DNA of 49,352 bases, taken from an uncultured Lachnospiraceae bacterium (lineage in GTDB: Bacteria > Bacillota > Clostridia > Lachnospirales > Lachnospiraceae). Positions 42,939 to 49,352 of this stretch are shown here, one piece after another. The stretch spans positions 1 to 49,352 of the forward strand of contig CALWRE010000210.1 of NCBI GenBank assembly GCA_944383835.1, read 5' to 3'. Numbering within the stretch: position 1 is the first letter of the stretch; every line of letters begins with the position of its first letter. The position numbers and the translations under genes are program-made. The notes below the pieces were generated by a model, which searched no databases, was not told the origin of the DNA, and saw nothing but the letters and a program-made list of their open reading frames with translations.

Positions 42939-45007
42939 TGAGAAAAGGGATTTATCGCAGACTGGCCCGGATGGGGATTCAAAAAAATAAAAAGCTTTAT
43001 ACGCCTTCTATCCTGACCTGCATCGGAATGACGATGATGTTTTATATTATTCTGTTTTTGAGCATCAGCCCGGCGGTGCGCGGGATAGCCGGAGGAGACA
43101 CGATGCAGCTGATCCTGCGACTGGGCTGCTATGTAATGGGATTTTTTGCCCTTATCTTCCTGTTCTACACCAATTCCTTCCTGATGCGCAGGAGGAAAAA
43201 GGAATTCGGCCTCTACAATATCCTGGGGATGGGGAAGAAAAATCTGGCCGTGGTCATGTTCTGGGAGACAGTGTATGTGGCGATCCTCTCCCTGGGAGCC
43301 GGGCTGCTGGCGGGGATGCTCCTGTCAAAGCTGGCGGAACTGTGCATGTTCCGGATCCTGGGGGAGACGGCCTCCTTTACCCTGTCGGTCGAGTGGGGAG
43401 CCGTGCGGGGAACCCTTCTTCTCTTTGCGGTGATCTTCCTTTTGCTGCTGGCAAACAGCCTGCGCCAGATTCAGCTGCAAAATCCCATCGCCCTGCTCCA
43501 CAGCGAGAACGTGGGGGAGAAGCCGCCGAAGGCCAACTGGCTCTTTGCCGTTCTGGGAGCGGTGCTGCTGGCGGCCGCCTATTATATCGCGGTGACCATC
43601 GACGATACGGTGACGGCTTTATTTGTCTTCTTTGGGGCGGTAATCCTGGTCATCCTTGCCACCTATCTGCTCTTTATCGCCGGCTCGGTGACAATCTGCC
43701 GTTTCCTGCAGAAGAGGAAAAACTACTATTATAAGACCAGCCATTTTGTCTCGGTGTCCTCCATGGTTTACCGGATGAAACGAAACGGGGCAGGACTGGC
43801 GTCCATCTGCATCCTGTGCACCATGGTGCTGGTGATGGTGTCCTCCACGGTCTGCTTGTATGTGGGAGCCGAGGACAGCCTGCGCACCCGCTATCCCCGT
43901 CATGTCAATCTGGATGTGACCTTGGAGGAGCCGGCGCAGTTTTATTCAGACGAGGTGCAGGAACTGCGGTCGGAGACAGCGGCTCTCGTCTCGCAGGAGG
44001 GAGCGGAGCTTTACAATGTCCTGGACTACCGGGTGGCGGGCTTTGCGGGTTTCGTGACGGACGGCCGCGCCTGGACGATGGATGAGTCAGCTTACAACAG
44101 CACGGAGCCGGGAGCCTATGCCGACGCCTGGCAGATTTTTCTGGTATCCGTCGAGGACTACAACCGACTGATGGGGAAGGATGAAACCCTGAACGAAGGG
44201 GAGGTGCTGCTGTATACCACCAGAGGCGAGAATTATCCGGAAGATACCATCGCCATCGGCAGCGGCGAACCCTATACAATTAAGGAAGAGGTGGATGATT
44301 TTGCCGACAATGGCATAGACTCCATGCAGATTATCCCCTCGCTCTACATCTTTGTCCCGAATTTTGAAGAGCTGGCAGGCCAGCTCACGGAACTTCTGGG
44401 CGTGGGGGAGAAGACGGCTGCCGGGACGGATGTGGTCAGTCTCCACTGGTTTTACGGCTTTGATCTGTCCTGTGACCAGCAGACCCAGGTAGATATCACG
44501 ATGGCCATCGAGGACGAGGTTCTGCCGGCTTATGAGAGCCGGACCGGCTGCTCGGTGCTCTGCGAGGGAGCCCTGATGAAGAGGACGGACTATTATGCCC
44601 TCTACGGCGGCCTGTTCTTCCTGGGCGTACTGTTGGGCATTGTTTTCCTGCTGGCGGCGGTGCTGATTATTTACTATAAGCAGATTTCAGAAGGGTATGA
44701 GGATCAGTCCCGGTTTGATATCATGCAGAAGGTGGGCATGACGCGCCGGGAAATCTGGAAGAGCGTCAATTCCCAGGTGCTGACCGTATTCTTCCTGCCG
44801 GTGCTGACGGCGGGCCTCCACCTGGCCTTCGCCTTCCCGCTGATTTCCAAAATGCTGGCCCTGTTTAACGCGGTCAACACAAGGCTGCTCATTCTGACGA
44901 CGGCTATCTGCTATCTGGTGTTCGTCCTTTTCTATGTGGTGATCTACCGGGTGACTTCGCGGGCCTATTACTCCATTGTCAGCGGCAGCAGAGAGGAGAG
45001 GGGATAA
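42938..45007 (+). CDS. Bce-type ABC transporter permease (FtsX-like)
   Basis: The 689-residue permease has about ten membrane helices: four in the N-terminal FtsX-like half (first at about 20-45), a middle group, a large extracellular domain of roughly 220 residues (about 315-540), then a C-terminal FtsX domain of three helices. This layout is specific to BceB-type transporters, where the outside domain recognises peptide antibiotics or their targets. Its stop overlaps the next start as TAATG. Confidence 0.92.
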   Translation: MRKGIYRRLARMGIQKNKKLYTPSILTCIGMTMMFYIILFLSISPAVRGIAGGDTMQLILRLGCYVMGFFALIFLFYTNSFLMRRRKKEFGLYNILGMGKKNLAVVMFWETVYVAILSLGAGLLAGMLLSKLAELCMFRILGETASFTLSVEWGAVRGTLLLFAVIFLLLLANSLRQIQLQNPIALLHSENVGEKPPKANWLFAVLGAVLLAAAYYIAVTIDDTVTALFVFFGAVILVILATYLLFIAGSVTICRFLQKRKNYYYKTSHFVSVSSMVYRMKRNGAGLASICILCTMVLVMVSSTVCLYVGAEDSLRTRYPRHVNLDVTLEEPAQFYSDEVQELRSETAALVSQEGAELYNVLDYRVAGFAGFVTDGRAWTMDESAYNSTEPGAYADAWQIFLVSVEDYNRLMGKDETLNEGEVLLYTTRGENYPEDTIAIGSGEPYTIKEEVDDFADNGIDSMQIIPSLYIFVPNFEELAGQLTELLGVGEKTAAGTDVVSLHWFYGFDLSCDQQTQVDITMAIEDEVLPAYESRTGCSVLCEGALMKRTDYYALYGGLFFLGVLLGIVFLLAAVLIIYYKQISEGYEDQSRFDIMQKVGMTRREIWKSVNSQVLTVFFLPVLTAGLHLAFAFPLISKMLALFNAVNTRLLILTTAICYLVFVLFYVVIYRVTSRAYYSIVSGSREERG

Positions 45008-45216
45008 TGGCGGATACGATAACCTTCAGCGTCCGTATGGACCGAGAGCTGAAAAACCAATGCGAGGCCCTCTACGGGGAGCTGGGCATTAACCTTACGA
45101 CGGCGATCAATGTCTTTCTGCGCCAGTCCCTGCGGGCGGGAGGCTTCCCCTTCGACGTCAGGCTGGGGCAGCGGGACGCGGCGCCGGCCGCAAAACAGCC
45201 GCGCAAAGAGGAATAG
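45007..45216 (+). CDS. RelB/DinJ-family antitoxin without a visible toxin
   Basis: The 69-residue protein has the ribbon-helix-helix DinJ signature (TFSVRMDRELKNQCEALY...GINLTTAINVFLRQSL) and a short basic tail. Such proteins pair with a YafQ/RelE mRNA interferase encoded just downstream, but the next 38 bases lead into hairpins and a convergent gene. Its ATG overlaps the permease stop by one base, so it is made with the transporter. It may be a leftover antitoxin, or a small regulator recruited to the Bce operon. Confidence 0.8.
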   Translation: MADTITFSVRMDRELKNQCEALYGELGINLTTAINVFLRQSLRAGGFPFDVRLGQRDAAPAAKQPRKEE

Positions 45217-45224
45217 CGGGCAGC

Positions 45225-45295
45225 GCGCAGCGCGGAAACAGCGCTGCGCAAAAAAGGCAGCCGCACCTTTGAGGAAATCATCGGTGCGGCTGCCT
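45225..45295. terminator. Twin hairpins, convergent terminator region
   Basis: GCGCAGCGC/GCGCTGCGC (45225-45233/45241-45249) is followed by AGGCAGCCGCACC/GGTGCGGCTGCCT (45255-45267/45283-45295), both perfect. On the reverse strand the second stem runs into six T, so it best terminates the reverse-strand reductase gene; forward transcripts from the Bce operon meet both stems. Confidence 0.75.
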
Positions 45296-45374
45296 CTTTC
45301 ATTTATTCTGTTCGTACCCCTGTACGGGATATCCGCTTATATCGATCTGTTTACGGGATTATCCCGTATGTCCT

Positions 45375-47216
45375 TTACTGGATGTCCGCAGCGGCGGCGA
45401 CGCCTGCCAGGCGGCCAGCTACAGCGTATAGGCCCAGGGATGCGGCCAGAACATAGTTCTCATTGTAGTAGTAGCGGTTGCTCATCTCACCTGCTGCGTA
45501 CAGGCCGGAGATAACCTCGCCTGCCTCGTTTAGCACACGGCCTTCGGAATCGGTCAGGACGCCGCCCTGGGAGCCGAAGGTGGTGGGATAGAACTTCACG
45601 GCGTAGTAGGGAGCCGTCTCCAGAGCTACCAGATTCTCGGCGGGCTTATTGTAGTCCTCGTCTGTTCCGGCAGCGGCCAGCTCCTCATAGCGGTCATAGG
45701 TGGCCTGCAGCGCGGCAGCGTCCACATCCATGGCGGCAGCCAGTTCTTCAATGGTCTCGCCCTTGGCGACCACGCCGGCCTCTACGCCCTGCTCTAGGAT
45801 TGCGGTGATATCCGCGTCGGAGGAATCATAGATGTACCAGAAAGGAGCATTGCCGTCCTGAATCATATCGGAGCCCAGGGCGTCCACATAGACGGGAACC
45901 TCGCTGGCAAAGCGCTCGCCGTTGGCATTTACGCCCAGCTGGTTGACCGTGGTCAGAGTGGAAGCCTCGGATACGGCTGCCGTGAATTCGGGATCCACGG
46001 TGGTGGCGTAGATGGAGGTGAAGAACTCGTCAAATACGGCTGCTCCGGCATCGATTGCCATCAGCAGGCCATCGCCGGTGGAGCCTGCAGCGGCTACGGA
46101 GATGGTGCCGGCATTGGCAACCTTCGGAGAATACTGCTCTACCAGCTCGGCATTCTGGGAAACGCCGCCGGTGGCCAGGATTACGGCAGGGGCCTCAAAG
46201 GTGATGATGGAGTCGGCGGTCTCGGCCACAATGCCGGTTACGGCTCCGTTATCGTCCACAACCAGCTCCTCGCCGGTGCACTCCAGGATGATCTCAATGC
46301 CCATGCCCTCAGCGATGGAAACCAGCTCGTCAATCAGGCCGCGTCCGCCGCCGGGATTATAAGCTACCGGGTAAGCGCCAAAGCCAGTGAAAATCTCATC
46401 CTGCCAGGTGACGCCCAGATCGCTCATCCAGTCCACGGTGGCGCCGGTCTGGCTCACCACATGCTCCCAGCGCTCCATATCGGGATAGCCGGAATCCTGT
46501 CCGGAATAGCTCATGCGCTCGTTCCAGTACTCACGGAAGGTATCCAGGGAATCGTCAAAGCCGGAATCCGCATAGATTTCGGAATCCACGCAGATCAGAT
46601 AGCCCCCGGCCAGAGCGGTGGTGCCGCCGGTGGTGGCCTCCTTCTCAATGACGACAACGTCTGCGCCGGCCTCAGCCGCAGCGATGGCGGCGGTCAGGCC
46701 GCTGATACCGGAGCCTGCGACCACGACGTCGGCGGTCTGGGTCTCCTCGGTTTTCTCTACCTCACCGGTCTCGATGGGCTGCTTCAGGGCCTCTACATCC
46801 CCGCCTGCCTGGGTCACGCAGTCCTCTACGGCCTGCAGGATGCCCTCGCTGGTCAGGGTGGCGCTGGAGACGGTATCTACGGCCAGGCTCTGATACTCAA
46901 CGATCTCGGCCGGAATCCGCTCCAGGGCGGGATCCGCGATGCCATCGGTCTCGGTGTGATCGGTTACGGTCACGGATACGATGGAATTGGCGTCAAAGAC
47001 GACTTCCACGGTGATGTCGCCGTTTCTTCCGGTGCCCACGCCTGTGTAGGTGCCGGGCTGGAACATGCCGTCCTCGGTGTCGGCCGCTGTCGTCTCAGCT
47101 GCCGTTGCCTCCTCGGTCGCTGCTGCTGTGGTGGCGTCTGTGCTGGTAGTGGAGCAGGCGCTCAAGCAGAGTGCAGCCGCCAGAAGAAGGCAGATGTACT
47201 TCTTGATGTTTTTCAT
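45375..47216 (-). CDS. Secreted FMN/FAD flavoprotein reductase with altered active site
   Basis: The 613-residue lipoprotein (Cys21 after CLSA) has an FMN-binding domain (about 50-140, flavinylation motif SSAT, Thr120) and an FAD domain from VVVAGSGISG (164-173). The architecture matches the reductase at 1086-3140, but the substrate site differs. The arginine equivalent to Arg506 is Tyr443 (VPVYVDA); the NRLGG arginine position is Tyr588 (NENYVLA); the HHTMGG segment reads PTTFGSQGG; and the RTHT segment reads AYNPGG. It is unlikely to reduce fumarate; Tyr residues at these places recall enone- or steroid-type flavoprotein oxidoreductases, which is inference. I use the ATG at 47216 with GAGGAGG upstream. 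Confidence 0.87.
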   Translation of the reverse strand: MKNIKKYICLLLAAALCLSACSTTSTDATTAAATEEATAAETTAADTEDGMFQPGTYTGVGTGRNGDITVEVVFDANSIVSVTVTDHTETDGIADPALERIPAEIVEYQSLAVDTVSSATLTSEGILQAVEDCVTQAGGDVEALKQPIETGEVEKTEETQTADVVVAGSGISGLTAAIAAAEAGADVVVIEKEATTGGTTALAGGYLICVDSEIYADSGFDDSLDTFREYWNERMSYSGQDSGYPDMERWEHVVSQTGATVDWMSDLGVTWQDEIFTGFGAYPVAYNPGGGRGLIDELVSIAEGMGIEIILECTGEELVVDDNGAVTGIVAETADSIITFEAPAVILATGGVSQNAELVEQYSPKVANAGTISVAAAGSTGDGLLMAIDAGAAVFDEFFTSIYATTVDPEFTAAVSEASTLTTVNQLGVNANGERFASEVPVYVDALGSDMIQDGNAPFWYIYDSSDADITAILEQGVEAGVVAKGETIEELAAAMDVDAAALQATYDRYEELAAAGTDEDYNKPAENLVALETAPYYAVKFYPTTFGSQGGVLTDSEGRVLNEAGEVISGLYAAGEMSNRYYYNENYVLAASLGLYAVAGRLAGVAAAADIQ

Positions 47217-47271
47217 GATGTGTTCCTCCTCATTATACATACATGAATGCTTATTGGTTGCCAGATTATTA

Positions 47272-47299
47272 TTTATATCATATGAAAAAGATTCGTCAA
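47272..47299 (-). promoter_or_regulatory. Promoter of the second flavoprotein reductase
   Basis: On the reverse strand TTGACG (47299-47294), a 16-base spacer and TGA-TATAAA (TATAAA 47277-47272) form an extended -10 promoter about 56 bases from the start codon. Confidence 0.6.
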
Positions 47300-47353
47300 G
47301 AAATAGTCAGTATGTTTGCATAACGGTTATATGAAAACTGTGTGAAATCATTT

Positions 47354-48031
47354 TTATACTTCTTCCAGAAATGTAATCCCGTCCAGCGCCCCGTATATCT
47401 CAATGATATGGGAGTGGGAGACAGGCTCTTCAAATTTAAGGCTCATGACAGCGGAGATGGAGACGGAGCCATCGGCGTTTTTGGAACGGTTCATCTCCAG
47501 ATTGCGGACGCTGCAGTTTTCGCTGCGGGCGTAAGAGATAAATTTGCTCACATCGCTGACGCTGTTGAATTCCACATAGAGGTTCATGACTTTGGAGTGG
47601 ACGTAAAGATAGCTGTCCACTTTCTGCAGGATTTTCAGAGAAGACCAGATGCCGGCGAAGCTGAGGATGGCTCCCGCATAAAAACCGGCTCCCAGGGCCA
47701 GCCCCAGGCAGGCGCTGGCCCAGAGCCCTGCCGCTGTGGTGAGACCTTTGACCTGATTCTGCTTGGTCACCAGGATTGTGCCGGCACCAAGAAAACCGAT
47801 GCCGCTGATAACCTGGGCAGCAATGCGGCCGGGATCGCCGGTGCCGTAGAGCTCCGAGAGATAGATGCCGGTCATCATGGCCAGAGAGGAGCCCAGACAT
47901 ACCACAATATAGGTGCGAAAGCCTGCCGGCCTGCGTTTCTTTTCCCGTTCATAGCCGAGAATTCCGCTGAGCAGCATGGACAGGACGATGCGCAGCAATA
48001 TGGACCAGATGGTTAATTCGTTGCTTGGCAT
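47354..48031 (-). CDS. MgtC/SapB-family membrane protein
   Basis: The 225-residue protein has four to five membrane helices in its first 140 residues and the family motifs GYEREKKRRPAGFRT (about 26-40), VISGIGFLGAGTI and LTTAAGLWASACLGLA. A soluble ACT-like C-terminal domain (about 145-225) follows. Members affect magnesium homeostasis or ATP synthase activity; the role here is unknown. GGAGGAAAAA lies before the start. It begins inside the 3' end of the phosphatase gene (19-base overlap), so the two are one operon. Confidence 0.88.
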   Translation of the reverse strand: MPSNELTIWSILLRIVLSMLLSGILGYEREKKRRPAGFRTYIVVCLGSSLAMMTGIYLSELYGTGDPGRIAAQVISGIGFLGAGTILVTKQNQVKGLTTAAGLWASACLGLALGAGFYAGAILSFAGIWSSLKILQKVDSYLYVHSKVMNLYVEFNSVSDVSKFISYARSENCSVRNLEMNRSKNADGSVSISAVMSLKFEEPVSHSHIIEIYGALDGITFLEEV

Positions 48032-48843
48032 GTATATTTTTCCTCCAATTTTCTTCGGGCCTCCCGGTCAATGCCCAGGGGGCCGCTCACAAAAAGCGCA
48101 AAAGAACCGTAAAGCTTTTCAATGGCCGTCATGCAGCTTTCCAGGTACTCCGCCCGTACGGATTCCAGGATGTGGATTTGCTGTACGGCCTCTTCTTCTG
48201 CGCCCATTAAACGCAGGCGTTGGCACAGTTCTTCCCGGTAGGCCTGCACCTGATAGTTGGTGAAAAGGTAGTCGGCCAGAACCGTTTCCCAGGAAGCGCC
48301 CAGGATGCGCAGGATGAGGGCGCTGCACAGTCCGGTTCGGTCTTTGCCGGAGGTGCAGTGAAAAAGAAGGGCTCCGGTCTCATGGGCGAGGAGCAGCTGA
48401 AAAAAATCGCGCAGGCGTTTTATGCAGAAAGCATTTTCAATCATATCCGGGTACATCCGGCGCAGAAGCCGTTCGGCCGCGCCGCCGCGATACCGGTTGG
48501 CCAGGCGCAGGATATGATTTTCCAAATTTTCTCCGCAGTCTTCGCGGGAGATGCCGGCTGCCTCGCCGGGTAAAAGCGGCAGATGATGAAAGGCGGCATG
48601 AGGCAGTCTGGGATCGGGGTGTTCCGCTATTTCCTGGTCGTTGCGCAGATCTATAATCTCTGTTACCCGCCATTCCTTTTCTAATATATGAAGATCCTGC
48701 TCTGTCATGTCTGAAAGTCTGCCGGCGCGGATCAGGCAGCCTTTTTTCATTTCCCTCCCTGCGGATAGCGGCAGGCCGCCCAGGTCTCTGGCATTTGCTA
48801 CTCCATTTAGAGGGAGAATTCTCCGTTCATCGCTGTATTTCAT
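48013..48843 (-). CDS. Tyrosine/serine phosphatase-like protein (Y_phosphatase3 type)
   Basis: The 276-residue protein has the CX5R phosphatase loop HCTSGKDRTG (Cys163, Arg169) and the family N terminus NGVANARDLGGLPL...GCLIRAGRLSDMT, with the conserved IIDLR. Such proteins hydrolyse phosphotyrosine, phosphoserine or phosphoinositide substrates; the target is not known. It overlaps the MgtC gene and precedes it in the operon. Confidence 0.86.
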   Translation of the reverse strand: MKYSDERRILPLNGVANARDLGGLPLSAGREMKKGCLIRAGRLSDMTEQDLHILEKEWRVTEIIDLRNDQEIAEHPDPRLPHAAFHHLPLLPGEAAGISREDCGENLENHILRLANRYRGGAAERLLRRMYPDMIENAFCIKRLRDFFQLLLAHETGALLFHCTSGKDRTGLCSALILRILGASWETVLADYLFTNYQVQAYREELCQRLRLMGAEEEAVQQIHILESVRAEYLESCMTAIEKLYGSFALFVSGPLGIDREARRKLEEKYTCQATN

Positions 48844-48877
48844 AATGCAGTCCCCCTGTTCTTCTGGCTTTACCGGT

Positions 48878-48886
48878 AGTATATCA
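48878..48886 (-). promoter_or_regulatory. Candidate extended -10 promoter for the phosphatase-mgtC operon
   Basis: On the reverse strand TGA-TATACT (48886-48878) lies 35 bases before the start codon at 48843. No clear -35. Confidence 0.45.
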
Positions 48887-49267
48887 GTAACGGAGAAGAG
48901 TGGATTTTGTGCTCTTCTATGATTGCGTTGCCGTTTTCTACAAAAAACGATTGCAAAAGGATATATTTTTACCCTGGCTTTACAAAAACATTACAGAAAA
49001 CTCGAAAGAAAACTGTTAAATAGAAAAAATATCAAATAAACGGAGAATATATGAATTAAAGAAGAGAATAAAAGAAAAAAAGAAAACGCAAAACAAAAAA
49101 TATACACACTGCTTTGGGGCTGAAAAATTGTAGAATCAAGCAACGGGATTCGAGAAAAGCGAAATCCCGCAAAACCTCCCGCGGTGCTATACTGAGGCCA
49201 GATGAAAGGAAGAGGGCAGGTCCGCCGGAAGAATGCGGGGCTGTTATCATACAGAGGGAGGGACGAG
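48887..49267. other. AT-rich intergenic region
   Basis: The region is AT-rich, especially 48950-49110, and contains no gene I can support. It holds an imperfect inverted repeat (CGGGATTCG 49144-49152 / CGAAATCCCG 49160-49169) and a forward extended -10, TGC-TATACT (49185-49193), ahead of the ABC gene. Confidence 0.5.
49185..49193 (+). promoter_or_regulatory. Candidate extended -10 promoter for the ABC ATPase
   Basis: TGC-TATACT about 75 bases before the ABC start; the inverted repeat at 49144-49169 lies where a -35 or operator would be. Confidence 0.5.
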
Positions 49268-49352
49268 ATGAGTTCAATATCATTGAAAAATGTGAAAAAA
49301 GCCTATGGAAACGAAGTGGTGATCGAAAATCTCAATCTGGAGATTCGTGACG
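49268..49352 (+). CDS. ABC transporter ATP-binding protein, 5' end only
   Basis: Only 28 codons lie in the window (MSSISLKNVKKAYGNEVVIE, then NLNLEIRD). This start is typical of sugar-type ABC ATPases (MsmX/UgpC group), in which the Walker A motif would follow. GGAGGG lies 6 bases before the ATG. The frame runs off the end of the window. Confidence 0.75.
   Translation, partial: MSSISLKNVKKAYGNEVVIENLNLEIRD

Noticed and set aside
46461-47246. 261-codon open frame on the forward strand opposite the second reductase
   Set aside because: It is antisense to a well-supported gene, lacks recognisable domains and RBS, and has the Gly/Ala/Val bias expected of a shadow of GC-rich coding sequence.

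Overview
The window looks like a chromosomal segment of a spore-forming, anaerobic Firmicute of the class Clostridia, probably Lachnospiraceae. The basis is GC-rich coding sequence with strong AGGAGG ribosome binding sites, a SpoIIP sporulation amidase, a ZTP riboswitch, the dnaE-pfkA and rel-MBL-hemZ gene pairs, Bce-type resistance genes and secreted flavin-dependent reductases. The family assignment is inference from gene content. There are no rRNA or tRNA genes, no CRISPR array and no intact transposon. All functions come from reading motifs and gene order; no database search was run.

Layout. 1-843 is the 3' end of spoIIP. 1086-7830 is an accessory block lying between spoIIP and lepA, which are usually neighbours in Clostridia. 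It holds a secreted fumarate-reductase-like flavoprotein, three LysR regulators and two aldo/keto reductases joined by an apparent deletion with an inverted repeat at the join. 7831-8240 carries a promoter and a 230-base palindromic element just before lepA. lepA is followed by a PfkB-type sugar kinase, then by a reverse-strand GntR/ABC-ATPase/permease operon with a near-consensus promoter and an 18-base operator. dnaE, pfkA, rel, an MBL hydrolase and hemZ follow as a forward core block. 22205-36145 is a second insert-like stretch: a class I glutamine-amidotransferase-like hydrolase with TspO; a ZTP riboswitch controlling a PurO-type IMP cyclohydrolase and a separate AICAR transformylase; an M3 lipoprotein peptidase with ProC; a c-di-GMP phosphodiesterase coupled to a LysR regulator; and an antiterminator-controlled beta-glucoside operon (licT, PTS IIBCA, phospho-beta-glucosidase). 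hisS-aspS resumes the core block.

39571-45216 is a Bce-type antimicrobial peptide module (response regulator, short sensor kinase, ABC ATPase, large permease). An AT-rich AbiEi-like antitoxin with a 35-codon stub of its AbiEii toxin sits between kinase and ATPase, and a RelB/DinJ-type antitoxin without a toxin is translationally coupled to the permease. 45375-47216 (reverse) is a second secreted FMN/FAD reductase that has lost the substrate-binding arginines and histidines kept by the first copy. MgtC and a tyrosine-phosphatase-like protein follow, and the window ends in the first 28 codons of an ABC transporter ATPase.

The points most worth a second look are the paralogous secreted reductases with opposite active-site signatures, the deletion join in the AKR pair, the palindromic element before lepA, and the toxin-antitoxin debris in the Bce module.
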